A program made the translations under genes and the position numbers. Under the pieces are notes generated by a model, which made no database searches, was not told where the DNA came from, and saw only the letters and a program-made list of their open reading frames with translations. From Cordilura impudica (Eukaryota; Arthropoda; Insecta; Diptera; Scathophagidae), in NCBI GenBank assembly GCA_963682025.1, contig OY821518.1, positions 224,855,070 to 224,919,069 on the forward strand: a stretch of 64,000 nt of DNA, given 5' to 3'. Below, piece after piece: positions 9,896 through 21,360 of this stretch (positions are counted from its first letter, which is position 1; every line of letters starts with the position of its first letter).

Positions 9896-11289
9896 TTTTC
9901 TAATGAACATTAAATTTTGCAAAAATTTGTTATTTTGTTTTTATGATGTAATTCTTTTTATAATTCTTTTTTATTTAAGTGTTGTTATTTTAATATAGTT
10001 TTAAATAGAACAAGTAAGAAAGTTAAATTGCTTTGCCGATTTTAAATTATAATGGCTAGATATCTTACAATGATGTTAACATAAAATAATAACCAAAAAT
10101 TTGTGGGTATTTTCCTGTTTTTTTTTTTTAATTGTAAGATATTATTAAATGCAATGAGCATAAATGTAAACACATATAATTATATTTTTGATTGTTGGTT
10201 TATTAGCGATACATGTACATTTTTTTTCTTGTTGTTGTTTTTTTCGCATGTACAACAAGCAAACAAAAATGTGTTGCATCCCTGGCACATATCGTGTGCA
10301 TATACCAACCTTGTATGAAGCAAAAAAAAAATGTCAGTTATTTACTTGACCGCCCCCCTAAAAATATGTATTTGGGTGTAAAATAACGTCTCCCAAAAAA
10401 TTAGGCTATACATGGAATACATGGTAAAAATATGACTTTTTTTAAATTTCTTAAAATTTTTAATATTTTAGACTGATCTTGAATTAAAAGGATTACAAAA
10501 TCGTAATAAAGAGTAAATTATCTTTCTAATAAGGCAATAAAAACCAAAATCGTTTAAAAAACCAAGTTATTACAATTGCACAGAAGTTCGAGCCCAAATT
10601 TTGATATTTGTAGAAATAATGTAATGCAAAAACATTTTTGTATTTTATTAGTTCCAAGGTACTCAAATAAAAAGTATTTTTCATCATGTGCTTTGCAAAC
10701 TCGTTTTAAATTAAAGTCAAAAAGATCTGAGTTTTTAAACACAGTTTTCAAATCTCCAATTTTAAAGTTTCAAAAATTTTTTTAGGGAAATTTAAAAGAA
10801 TTAACGATTAGACTTTAAGTTTTAATTAAGCACATATTAGGGCCTAAAACCTCCAAAAATTTAAAGTATTCCTCTTTTCATTTGGCCAGTGCAGCGATTT
10901 AACTTCAGCGGATTTCGGGAAAACAGCGATTTTTTTCACTTATAAAGGTTTTATGATTTTTTGTATATTTTTTTCATTGTGAGAGGAACGATGTTACAGA
11001 TATTTGTATTTTTGTAGTAAAAATTTATTTAAAAGTATGGTTTAAAGCGTCAGTGGCTGTAGAATCCCCAATGCAAACTTGAACGTTTCTTAAAAATCTT
11101 AAAGATTAAGTAATAAAGCAATACGTAAAAACAAATCTAAAATCCAAATAAGGATACAGAAATGTATAATTTTTTCCAAAAATTTAATTTTATAAAAAAA
11201 AAAATAAAAAATTCAAAAAACAAAGAAATAAAAAATTCAAAAATAAAAACAAAACAATTCACAAACTTAATTAGAAATGTAAATAAAAA
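9896..11289. other. Spacer, one isolated repeat start
   Basis: GAACAAGTAAGAAAGTTAAATTG at 10009-10031 looks like a decayed start of the AACAAGTAAGA element class. The rest is A+T-rich with no recognisable gene. Small frames of 65-73 codons here show no family motif. Confidence 0.5.
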
Positions 11290-11600
11290 AATTTAAAAAA
11301 AAGTTAGAGATTGATTGGATGAGGGGAAATCCATTTTAAATCTCTCCGTGACTGTGTGTGACTAAGTCAAAGTTAATCTTTTTTTCACAGCAAATGTATG
11401 GACCAAGTTTTAGATCGATCGAATGAGGGGAAATGACATTTAGATCACTCCGCGACTGTGCGTGACTATGCGTGAATGTGCGTGACTACCCCAAAATGAA
11501 TCTGTAGTCACAACAAGACTATGGGCCAAGTTTCAAATCAATAGGATAAGTGGGAATGGGGTTGCCCCACTACAGACAGATAGATTGAGTTAAAAGAAAG
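11290..11600. repeat. CGTGACTG repeat, copy 1
   Basis: Degenerate units of about 105-125 bp contain CGTGACTGTGCGTGACTA, a (T)TCACAGCAA(A/G)TGTATGG or CACAACAAGACTATGG segment, and GATCGAATGAGGGGAAAT. The array ends with GACAGATAGATTGAGTTAAAAGAAA. It is closely related to 33320-33835. Confidence 0.75.
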
Positions 11601-11609
11601 AGTTTAAAA

Positions 11610-12300
11610 AATTTTTTAAAAAAGTAACTTTTATTCAAAAAAAAATTTGTTTAAGTACCTTTTTTGTTAAAAAAAAATTACCTTTTCTTAAAAAGGTGAC
11701 TTTTCTTAAAAAAGTAACTTTTGTTAAAAAAGTACCTTTTTTATAAAGGTGTTTTCTTAAAAAAGTACTTTGATTAAAAAGTATATTTTCTTAAACTAAG
11801 TATATATTCTTAAAAAAATAGTCTTAAAAAATATATTTTTTAAAACGTATTTTTTTAAAGTACCTTTTCTTAAAAAATTACCTTTTCTTAAAAAAAAAAG
11901 TACCTTTTCTTAAAAAAATACAATTTCATAAAAAAAGCATATTAAAAAATAGCTTTTCTTAAATAAGTATATTTATTTTCTTAAAAAAGTATATTTTGTT
12001 CTTAAAAAAATATATTTTATTAGAAAAGTCCTTTTGATAAGAAAGTACCTTTTCTTAAAAAGTATACTATATAGTACTTAGGATGTATTAGAATATTCTA
12101 AAAAGGTACATTTTCTTAAAAAAGAACCTTTTCTTTAAAAAGGTGATTTTCTTAAAAACACCTTTTCTTAAAAAATATATTTTCTGAAAAAAGTATTTCT
12201 TTAAAGTAACTTTTCTTAAAAAATTACCTTTGTTAAAAAAGTACATTTTCTTAGAATTGTACCTTTTCTTTAAAAAAGTTAAATCACTTAAAAAATGTAG
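11610..12300 (+). repeat. Self-complementary ~18-bp minisatellite, block 1
   Basis: Degenerate tandem copies of CTTAAAAAAGTACCTTTT, about 35-40 units with length variation. The unit has AAAGGTACTTT-type self-complementarity, so single strands can fold. A larger block of the same unit in the opposite orientation lies at 47945-49375. Confidence 0.8.
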
Positions 12301-12592
12301 TTTACCACAAAATTACAAATTGGTTTTGGAATGAAAAAAAAAACAAATACGGCGCGATTATAAATGATAGCACATTTTGTAATCTTATTAATAAAATATT
12401 TAGTTTTCTTTTTTTTTTCATTATTTAGCACTTTGGGATAACCATGCTATGACGGAAGGTACAAAAGCACGCCGTTGCTGCTACGTGGCCATATTGAACA
12501 TATAAAAGGCCTTCTTCATGGCCAAAAAAAATATAAAACAAGTAAGAGTGTTAAATTCGGCTATGCCGAATTTTTTGATACCCTCACCTGAG

Positions 12593-13420
12593 TCTTTAAT
12601 TTTTAATTTTTGATTTTTAATTTTTAATTTTTAATTTTTAATTTTTAATTTTTAATTTTTAATTTTTAATTTTTAATTTTTAATTTTTAATTTTTAATTT
12701 TTAATTTTTAATTTTTAATTTTTAATTTTTAATTTTTAATTTTTAATTTTTAATTTTTAATTTTTAATTTTTAATTTTTAATTTTTAATTTTTAATTTTT
12801 AATTTTTAATTTTTAATTTTTAATTTTTAATTTTTAATTTTTAATTTTTAATTTTTAATTTTTAATTTTTAATTTTTAATTTTTAATTTTTAATTTTTAA
12901 TTTTTAATTTTTAATTTTTAATTTTTAATTTTTATTTTTTATTTTTTATTTTTTTATTTTTTAATTTTTAATTTTTAATTTTTAATTTTTAATTTTTAAT
13001 TTTTATTTTTAATTTTTAATTTTTAACTTTAAATTTTAAATTTTAAATTTAAAATTTTAAATTTAAATTTTAAATTTTAAATTTTAAATTTTAAATTTTA
13101 AATTTTAAATTTTAAATTTTAAATTTTAAATTTTAAATTTTAAATTTTAAATTTTAAATTTTAAATTTTAAATTTTAAATTTTAAATTTTAAATTTTAAA
13201 TTTTAAATTTTAAATTTTAAATTTTAAATTTTTCATTTTTCATTTTTAATTATTAATTTTTAATTTTTAAGTTTTAATTTTTAATTTTTAATTTTTAATT
13301 TTTAATTTTTAATTTTTAATTTTTAATTTTTAATTTTTAATTTTTAATTTTTAATTTTTATTTTTAAATTTTTAATTTTTAATTTTTAATTTTTAATTTT
13401 TAATATTTAATTTTTAATTT
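12593..13420 (+). repeat. Heptamer satellite, ATTTTTA and ATTTTAA variants
   Basis: Almost pure TTTTTAA heptamers at 12593-13025 switch to TTTTAAA heptamers at about 13030-13222, then back to TTTTTAA until 13420. The switches are abrupt, so each variant has been amplified as a block. Confidence 0.95.
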
Positions 13421-13621
13421 TTGTGTTTTCCATTTTCCATTATTCATTTTTCAATTTTCATTTTCTAATTTCCATTTTTAATTTTTCATTTTTCAATTTT
13501 CGATATTCAATTTTCATTTTCCATTTTCCATTTTTCAATTTTCATTTTCAATTTTCCATTTTGCATTTTCCATTTTTCAATTTCCATTTTCCATTTTTCA
13601 TTTTCAATTTTTAATTTTTCA

Positions 13622-13652
<31 letters not shown>

Positions 13653-13668
13653 TCCATTTTTCATTTTC

Positions 13669-13701
<33 letters not shown>

Positions 13702-13796
13702 TCCGTTTTGCATTTTCCATTTTTCATTTTCTATTTTCCACTTTTCATTTTTAATTTTTTATTTTTCAATTTTCTTTTTTCATTTTCCATTTTTCG
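13421..13796 (+). repeat. Heptamer satellite, mixed ATTTTCC / ATTTTTC variants
   Basis: Seven-base periodicity continues as an irregular mixture of CATTTTC, CATTTTT and CAATTTT units. The minus-strand reading frame rich in KWKMENE is a by-product. The same mixture makes up 50625-51835. Confidence 0.9.
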
Positions 13797-14172
13797 TTTT
13801 ACATTTTACATTTTACATTTTACATTTTACATTTTACATTTTACATTTTACATTTTACATTTTACATTTTACATTTTACATTTTACATTTTACATTTTAA
13901 ATTTTTCATTTTACATTTTACATTTCATATTTTACATTTTACATTTCACATTTTACATTTTACATTTTACATTCTACATTTTACATTTTACATTTTACAT
14001 TTTACATTTTACATTTTACATTTTACATTTTACATTTTACATTTTACATTTTACATTTTACATTTTACATTTTACATTTTACATTTTACATTTTACATTT
14101 TACATTTTACATTTTACATTTTACATTTTACATTTTACATTTTACATTTTACATTTTACATTTTACATTTTA
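13797..14172 (+). repeat. Heptamer satellite, ATTTTAC variant
   Basis: About 53 units of ACATTTT, nearly homogeneous apart from a short disturbed patch at 13897-13975. It ends abruptly at TTTTAGTGAAAGTG, where LINE sequence begins. Confidence 0.95.
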
Positions 14173-15178
14173 GTGAAAGTGAAAGTGTTTCTCCATTTAA
14201 GGGAGTCATATAAGCTGGAACAAAACTCTTGGGGACACGGCACAATACCGCGAACAGTGTGCGGGTCACAATTTGATCGGGAAGCCGATTATATGTCACC
14301 GGTGATGAACTTTGGGGGTAATTTTACGATCCAAATACCGACTAGGGAAGAGTGAGCCGCAAACTCTGTCATAGACAGTGCTGCGATCTCAGTGTACCGA
14401 CGGTTCGAAGATGGAAGAGGGTACAGGTTCAGGGGTCTACGCCGAGCAACTTGACATTTAGGTAATCCCTGACAAATGTAGCGTTTTTTATATTAATATT
14501 TTCGTGGACAGTCTTGCTGCTCTCAAAGCTCTGAAATCGAAGACAGATCGAAGTGTGTGAGAGAATGTATCAGGTCGCTCGACCGGATCCGGCGGCACAC
14601 CGTGAGGCTGATATGGGTTCCAGGACATAGTGGGGTCATAAGAAACTAGCTGGCTGACGAGTGTGCATGGAAAGGCTCAGTTTCTCTGAGCGGGATGATG
14701 GACACTGATATTAGAATCCTTCTATCAGAGCTGTTTAATCTGATTCAAGAGGCAGCTGATCTTGAATTAAGGACAAGGTGGACGCAACTGACCTCTTGCA
14801 GAATATATCAAATCCTATGGCCCTTGCCTAATCCAAGGAGAACGAAATCACTACTTGGTTTTGGTAAAGGGACAATCAGCCTACTTATAGGAGTACTCAC
14901 TGGACACTGTGTAATAGGGCGGATGGCTGAACGCATAGGTGTCCCGAGAGCTGACTTCTGTAGGAGCTATATGGATGTGGACGAGGAAGAGTCAGTGCAA
15001 CATTTGCTGTGTGAATGTCCAGGACTGGAGGAGCGGCGCCTTAGATATCTAGGGCAAAGATTCTTCGATAACCTGGGCTGCATAGTAGACGTTCCACTCG
15101 GCGAACTTGCGGACTTCTTGAAGGAATCTGGCTGGTTCAGGAGGGACGCATAATGGACGAAAGGGTCTTTTTCACTTT
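14173..15178 (+). pseudogene. LINE 3' fragment with RNase H and zinc-knuckle-like tail
   Basis: The fragment starts after the heptamer array. SPVMNFGGNFTIQIPTREE (ending 14355) precedes an RNase H-like segment near 14380-14640 (SKMEEGTGSGVYAEQLD, IWVPGHSG with the frame broken). The frame at 14695-15153 has SLLIGVLTGHCVIG, FCRSYMDVDEEESVQHLLCECP and RRLRYLGQRFF. This C-terminal region, with the HLLCxCP pattern, is typical of non-LTR retrotransposons that carry RNase H (I/LOA-like and relatives); the clade is not certain. Several stops and frame changes make it a pseudogene. Heptamer sequence on both sides shows that it was inserted into the satellite. Confidence 0.8.
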
Positions 15179-15596
15179 TTCTTTTTTCCATTTTCCATAC
15201 CCCTATATCTACACACTATATGTCTGCACTCAAATGTGTTTGTCATTGTTATTGAGCCATTTTGTATTAACCACAAGCTCGTGCTAATGTTTTGTCGCAG
15301 ACTATATATAATTTATGGGGTTTCCGAAATTTATTTCGATGAGTTACAAATGGATTGTCAAACTGTGGAGGGTATAAGAAGAGAGCCTTTATTTTAAAAA
15401 AGTGTTAAAATTAGAACAATTGTACTAATAAAGCGGATATTTAAAAGAGCACATGAAAATTCTCTACATAAAAATAAAAAAAGTATATTTTTTGGTAAAA
15501 CTTCTTATCTAAAAGGCAAAAAAATTAATTAAGGAGTCAATACATAAAATTTATATATATATATTTATTCAAGGAAGGGACGAGCAAAGCACTCAA

Positions 15597-17252
15597 ATCA
15601 TGAATTTTGAAGATTTGTCATGGAATATATCAAAGGCAAGCTGAATTACACCGAAATAGCCCACAAAATGAAATGTTCCAGAAAAAAAGTGTATAATGCT
15701 ATTAAACACTATGGAAAACTTAGACCACAGACAAGATTGTTAAACAAAGGCGTAAAAAGGTAGAAAGAAGGTCTAGAGAACCAACAATGCTATAGGACGA
15801 ATGTGCAAGGCGGATCAGAATTAGAAAACCAATTAAGGAAAAATTTTACATTAAACAAGTAAGAACATTATAGCCGGTCTAGACCGACTATATGATGCCC
15901 TATACCATGCATTTAGAGACCCTATCGCATAGGCCCAACTAACTGGACATAGAAAATAAGCATAAACCAAATTTGAGTGGGATTTTTATTAATTTTTTTT
16001 GGCTGCAGATATGAAAAAGTTCATATCGGATGCTATATCTATATGGGGACTAGGCCCAAAAATGGACCGATCCTGACCATGTTTGGAAAAGTCTCTTGTA
16101 TTTTGCAAAAATATATACAAACAAAATTTGAGAAGAATCAGTGCAATATTTTATTTTTATAGATTTAAGTGAAGATCGGGAATCAGCTCTATATGGGGCC
16201 TATGACTAAGAGTTGTCCCATATGGATCATTTTTGGACTACTCATTAATGGATGTAATAAACGCATACAAACCCAATTTGATTAAGATCTAATTGACAAT
16301 TTGGATCTTATGGCAATTTATGTCGATTTCATAGGGGTAATTTGTATGGGGGCTAGGTCTGAACATGGACCGATTCTCACCAATTACAACAGCGTTCATC
16401 CTATGGCCGATAAAAGCTTATATGTCAAATTTCATCAAAATTATGCATATTTGCGACCTGCAGTTTGATTACAAGGTTTACATGGACACACAGACGGACG
16501 GACGGACGGACGGACACACGGACGGACATCGTTAAATCGAATCAGTTAGTGATTCTGATTCGATCAGTATAATAAAAGATGGGTCTAGGTCAAATATTTT
16601 TGGTAGTTACAAACAGCAGCACAAAGTCATTATACCCGAACCACATAGTGGTATAGGGTATAAAAACAGACTGCGTGAAAATAATTTGTTTGGCGGCAGT
16701 GCCAGATGAATCACATGTGTCTAAAAACAGAACCAAAAGTTTAAAATTTGCTAAGAATCATTTAAAGAAACGTGCAATTTTGTGGAACAATATTCTTTTT
16801 ACGGACGAATCAAAGTTCAATCGCTTCGGATCAGATGGAAAATAATATGTGAAACGGAGTCCAAACAGAATTTGATCCTATATACATTAAAAACGTGAAA
16901 CATGGGAAATGATGTGTATTAGTCTGGGAAAGCTTCTCCAGGTATGTAGTGTATAGAGAGCACTATGGAGCAAATAGTATACAGAAACATTTTAGCAGAC
17001 GTTATGATGCCTTCCGTAGAGGAAGGAAACAAACTGCGAAGTGTACAAAAATGGCTCAGAGACAAAATAACCAATCATATAAAATGACTCGCCCATTCCC
17101 CGGATCTAAACCCGTTCGATAATCTGTGGAGGGATGTAAACATACGAATTAACTGTACTAGAGCTAAAAAATTAAATTTATTATGGGAAGAAATCCAAAA
17201 GTCATGGAATTCCATACACCTGGAAGAAAATTTAAAAAAAATTGAGAAAATT
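15597..17252 (+). pseudogene. Tc1-like transposase, decayed and split
   Basis: The 5' part (about 15597-15850) encodes a helix-turn-helix region: YTEIAHKMKCSRKKVYNAI. The gene is then interrupted by the 814-bp element at 15853-16666. The catalytic part follows: LFTDESKFNRFGSDGK near 16797-16842 (first Asp), DKITNHIK near 17060, and SPDLNPFDNLWRD near 17095-17130, where the family normally has PIENLW. The third acidic residue is thus Asp instead of Glu here, if the alignment is right. Several stops and frameshifts are present. Confidence 0.75.
15853..16666 (+). mobile_element. Helentron/DINE-like family A, near full length
   Basis: It starts AACAAGTAAGAACATTATAG, then the palindrome around CCGGTCTAGACCG and ACCATGC. 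The body matches 51849-52637 throughout, including CTGCAGATATGAAAAAGTTC and GCGACCTGCAGTTTGATTAC. A GACG microsatellite lies at 16489-16530. The 3' end is CACATAGTGGTATAGGGTATAAAAA. It splits the Tc1-like transposase, so it inserted after that element. Confidence 0.85.
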
Positions 17253-17270
17253 TAAAAAAGATTGAGAAAA

Positions 17271-17872
17271 TTTGAAACATTTTGGTTCCATTTGAACAAT
17301 ATTCTTTTTACGGATGAATTAAAGTACAATTGCTTCGGGCAGATGGAAAAACGCGAAAACATGGGAGGAAGCTTCTCCTGCACAAAAGTGGCTCAGTGAC
17401 AACAAATCGATCTTGTACAGTGGCCCGCCCAATCCCCGGTTCTAAACCCGATTAAGCGCTGTAAACATATGAAATGACCGTGCTAAAGATATAAATTTAA
17501 ATCTGTTATGGGAAGAAATCCAAAAGGCATGAAATCCATACCCCTGGAAAGATTTTGGAAATTAATATCCTCAATGCAGCGTCAATGCACTGCCCATATT
17601 AAAAATATAGATTATTCAACAAATACTAGTCAAATTAAGTTTAATTAATGTATGCAATTTCATTTGTCGATCAAATGGGAGAGTCGTTCCGAAGAAATTA
17701 AAAAAAAATTAAAGTCTGAGAAAATTTTAAACATTTTGGTTCCATTTGATAAATAAGTCGTCGTGGTTAGCAAAAATACAAAAGGGTCTTAAAAATAGTG
17801 AAAAGAAACAAAAATTAAGCGTGTTCATATTTTTTGTATAAAACGTGCTATTTAAATTTAGCCACTGTATAT
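17271..17872 (+). pseudogene. Second partial Tc1-like transposase copy
   Basis: NNILFTDELKYN near 17296-17330 duplicates the first-Asp region at 16785. PAQSPVLNPI follows near 17425, then SSMQRQCTAHIKN near 17565, a typical Tc1 C-terminal motif. It ends in the right inverted repeat. A shared ATTGAGAAAATTT stretch joins it to the preceding copy, suggesting a local duplication with deletion. Confidence 0.65.
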
Positions 17873-17875
17873 ATG

Positions 17876-18095
17876 ATAATCTGGATCTTAAGAATTATTT
17901 GTATGGGGTCTGAACAAAGCACCTATCTTCGCCAATTTCAATGGCCAATAAAAGCTTATATACCACATTTCATCCATATATATTCATAAGTATTTGCGAC
18001 CTGTAGTTTGAAAGACGGACGGACATCGCTAAATTGACTTAGAAAGTGTTTCTGAGTCCATAGCTATAATGGAAGTTTGGTTATAGGGTACGAAA
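17876..18095 (+). mobile_element. 3' fragment of Helentron/DINE-like family A
   Basis: Diverged copy of the last third of the family: ATTTGTATGGGG, AATGGCCAATAAAAGCTTATATACC, TTTGCGACCTG, a short GACGGACGGACATCG and GGTTATAGGGTA. Confidence 0.65.
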
Positions 18096-18536
18096 ATTAA
18101 TTTCTTTTCATATTGCGAAAATAAAAGTATACCAAAATTTCAACAATTTTGTTTTGCCAGATGCGAGTGATTTAATGTTCCCTGCCAAAATTTTACGTTT
18201 TTCAATTTGGCAGCCCTAAAAATAGTAAGGCTCAATTCGAATTGGGTAATTAAACAATTCTGCTCTACAACGCTTAGTTTTTCATTTTGTTCCCCGCCAA
18301 AATATATACGTACACGTATGAGTGATAATTAATCATACATATACATTAAGCTTTACAGAATCAAGATAAGCTGATCGGAATCTTTTCCCTTTCGAATCAT
18401 AATCATGGCGAAATATTCTAAAATCTATTGAGAAAAGTTGTATCAAGAGATGAAAATAAATAAATTGAATTGTCAACAACAAATAAAACTCTGGAAATCC
18501 TTTAGGCAGGGTTTTTTGTACTATTATTATTTATAA

Positions 18537-19234
18537 TTATACCCCATACCACTATGTGGTCAGGATATAAAGACTTTGTGCTGATGTTTGTAACTACCAA
18601 AAATATTTGACCTAGACCCATCTTTTATTATACCGATCGTTTCAGAATCACTTTCTTAGTCGATTTAGTAATGTCCGTCCGTCCGTCCGTCCGTCTGTCT
18701 GTTTGTTCATGTAAACCTTGTAATCAAACAACAGGTCGCAAATATGAATATATTTTGATTAGATTTGGTATACATATAAGCTTCTACCGGTCATAGAATG
18801 AACGCTATTAAAATTAATGAAAATAGGTTCATTAATTAATCAGTAGTCCAAAAATAAAACCTATAGCACAATGCTTAGCTCATGCCCCCTTATAAAGCTG
18901 CTTCCCGATCTCCACTTAAATCTATCAAAAAACAAAAATATTGCACAGATTTTTCTAAAATTTGGTATTTATATATTTTTGCAAAAAATAAGTGACCTTA
19001 AGGAATATGGTCAGGATCGGTCCATATTTCGATCTAGTCCCAATATAAATATTGCATCCGATATGAACTTTTTTATATTAGAAGGCAACAAAATAAATAA
19101 CAATGCCCTCTAAAATTGGTTTATGCTTATTTTCTACATCCAATTAGTTGGGCCTAAAAGATAGGGTCTCTAAACGCATGGTATAGGGTATGGTATAGTC
19201 AGTTTAGACCGACTATAATTTTCTTACTAGTTTT
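18537..19234 (-). mobile_element. Helentron/DINE-like family A, inverted copy
   Basis: On the plus strand it begins TATACCCCATACCACTATGTGG and carries a GTCC/GTCT microsatellite at 18675-18703, the expected complement. It ends ACCGACTATAATTTTCTTAC. It parallels 15853-16666 in reverse orientation, with some internal shortening. Confidence 0.85.
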
Positions 19235-19914
19235 TAATTGCTTTCTTAACACTTTAGAGATTAAAAATTAAAGAAAGATTTTATATGAAAGTCTGTACGC
19301 AAACTTTTATTGACTAGTGTACATACGCATAAAATTGTTTACAAATTTGTTTCGGTTAGGGTTTTAATTTTTTCAGTAGACCCTAGCACCATGTTATGGC
19401 CACTATTATATACATACATATATAATAAAAACTGTTTTTTTTAGATCAATTTGAAACAAAACCCACCCGCTGGCAAAGCATTTTCTAAAATCTAATTCTA
19501 ATTTGAATCATTTCTTTCAGCTCATAGCGAACTTTTTAATAATAATAATAATAATTTCTGGCAAAGGTAATATTTTTCCAATTAAATTTTTGTTTATTTT
19601 CAAACATTTGAATTATTACTGCATGGCGCGGTAATAATGCATTCGTTTTATTTTTTCAGGGACTTAACTTTGGCGGAAACGTCAGTTGTTACAAAAAAAA
19701 AAAAAAAAAAACGTTAAAACACGACGAAATATTTTCTGTTTTCAAATTTTTCAGTAACGTGATTTATATAATTGACAACAAATTATAAATAGGCTAAAGC
19801 CTATTTAATATTGTCAGTAACACTGTACAACGATCTGAAAATTGTTATACAGGATAATGTATTTTTCAGATAAAACAACATCATTGTTTTTATAAAAACA
19901 CAATAAATAAGAAA
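19235..19914. other. Spacer, no feature recognised
   Basis: A+T-rich, with a short AAT microsatellite near 19531-19552 and a poly-A run near 19690-19709. No element or gene is recognised. Confidence 0.5.
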
Positions 19915-20120
19915 TCTATAATATTAATAGGCAAGGCGATTTCTTGTGACCGATGTAAGTTTCACAGTTTTACCCCTATTTTGACAAAAAATTTATCATT
20001 TGAAAGGTATTTCTTTTTAGCGGTTACCCAGATTTACAGATTTTCATCGTCTGGAATATTTTTTTTGGAGCTATGATTGTTTAAAGTTGCTACTAACACA
20101 TACATAAAATTATACATAAA
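19915..20120 (+). mobile_element. Helitron-like family H, 3'-truncated copy
   Basis: It starts TCTATAATATTAATAGGCAA after an A and continues ATTTCTTGTGACCGATG. It follows the family to CATACATAAAATTATACATA, after which the homology stops, so the CTAG end is missing. Confidence 0.7.
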
Positions 20121-20404
20121 ATTAATTTTCTCCCCTTGTTGCACTCGGCCTATTGTGAAGCTTGTTCTATTACCTATATCCGGTTCGAAGGACCAAATGT
20201 TTTCTCAATAAAATAATTTTCCCAAAAAAAATATAAGAACAAATAAAACACAATTAGCACTATGTTTTCTTAAACGTTATAAAATTTCTTTATTTGAAAG
20301 ATATGGGGGTTGAATGAACAACTTACCTTAAGCGGGGTATACAACAGTATGAGCAATCAGCTTAAGCAAAGCACACTCAAAGGCTACGGAGAACAGCCAA
20401 TCCT
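20121..20404. other. Unassigned, possible retrotransposon leader
   Basis: Contains CCGGTTCGAAGGACCAAATG at 20181-20200. Its complement resembles leader sequences of some insect LTR elements as I remember them. No LTR pair is visible, so this is only a hint. Confidence 0.2.
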
Positions 20405-20575
20405 TTGTTTTTTTTTTTAATTTTTTAAATAATTTTACAATATTCTAAAATGATCGTTAGAACTGTTGCAAACTAATAGCAAGTCATCGAAATTATAACT
20501 TTTGTTCACCACTAACTATATAAATTGTAAAATTTATCGATTTTTATACCAAGAGTATGAGCCAATAAGTCTTTA
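20405..20575 (+). repeat. Dispersed repeat R1, copy 1
   Basis: It shares AATATTCTAA, TGTTAGAACTGTT, ATCGAAATTATAACTTTTG, CACCACTAACTA, TTTATCGAT and GAGCCAAT with 31880-32065 in the same order. No coding potential is seen. Confidence 0.7.
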
Positions 20576-21004
20576 CAAATTATACAAGGAATATTAAGAA
20601 TTTAAAACAAAGTGGGTTTCTGAAAAATGTTGAGTTGTAAAAGACGATTGGCAACCTCAATCCGAACGTCCAGTTAAAGCAGTTACATCGAAAAAACATG
20701 GGATATGCATATTTCGGCTTAAAGTGAGTAAACCGGATGAGGCCACGGACATATCATATGATTGAGTAATATCAATTTCGCACAATGAATGAAAATGCTA
20801 TAGTCAAGATGGTTACCTCTCTTGCTCACAATCGAGAATAATTCAGTAGCTGGTTAAAGGCTTTCCATGATGAATTTCTTTGATAGATAACTCCTATATA
20901 CCAGAAATAAAACAACAGTCAATACAGTGAATACGCTCCAAAGAATGTAAAGACAATGAAATCGGTTGGTAAGGTTTTGGTCACGATTTTTAGGGATATG
21001 CATA
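20576..21004. other. Spacer with possible transposase scrap
   Basis: Not assigned. Scattered less A+T-rich pieces (near 20645-20720) suggest an old insertion, but I cannot identify it. Confidence 0.4.
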
Positions 21005-21360
21005 TCTATAATATTAATAGGCTAGGCGATTTCTTGTGATCGATGTTTTGTTCTACCTTTTTATCCCGATTTTGCCCAAACGTATATTATTTGAAAGGTA
21101 TTACTTTTTAGCCGTTTTACAGATTAACAGATTTTTAAATTTTGTCCTTTATTTTGAGTAAATTGCACTTAAAATTGCTACTAACACATACATAAAATTA
21201 TACATATGCTATGTGTGTGTTTCTTAAATTTGTTAATGAGTTTGTTATCTTCATTCACAATAACAATAAACCATAAAAGTGTTGGTTTGTGAATTGGCTA
21301 AGTTGAAAAATAAATCTGTCTAGAAATTGCACTCGAATTTCGAGCGCTGGAATCTGCTAG
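21005..21360 (+). mobile_element. Helitron-like family H, copy 3
   Basis: Starts A|TCTATAATATTAATAGGCTA and ends with CTCGAATTTCGAG, CTGCTAG|T. The hairpin, the CTAG end and the A/T target fit Helitron rules. Confidence 0.8.

Larger units (their letters stand above)
12537..15378 (+). mobile_element. Helentron/DINE-like family B element with heptamer arrays and a LINE insertion
   Basis: The 5' end is AACAAGTAAGAGTGTTAAATTC, then the palindromic TTCGGCTATGCCGAA and ACCCTCACC. The 3' end is TTATTTCGATGAGTTACAAA, then GTGGAGGGTATAAGAA. GATACCCTC at one end and GAGGGTATA at the other are inverted, as in Helentron/DINE-1 subterminal repeats. The interior is filled by ATTTTNN heptamer arrays (12593-14172), a LINE fragment (14173-15178) and a scrap of heptamer (CCATTTTCCA) after it. 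The class name is an inference from architecture. Confidence 0.6.
15425..17872 (+). mobile_element. Tc1-like element, broken, with nested insertion
   Basis: The right end GTGCTATTTAAATTTAGCCACTGTA (17846-17870) is matched weakly by an inverted left end near 15432-15460 (GCGGATATTTAAAAGAGCAC). Transposase remains lie inside, interrupted by a family A element (15853-16666) and followed by a second partial copy of the transposase 3' half (17271-17872). Confidence 0.6.

Noticed and set aside
13708..14355. A 215-codon frame of repeating FTFYILH ending in LINE sequence
   Set aside because: The first three quarters are the ACATTTT heptamer; only the last part is the LINE fragment read through.
16489..16530. 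GACG run as a functional regulatory element
   Set aside because: It recurs at the same place in all family A copies and is part of that mobile element.
20121..20404. LTR retrotransposon leader next to the gag fragments
   Set aside because: Only a short resemblance; no LTR pair, primer site or polymerase is seen, and the gag pieces are in a separate tandem unit.
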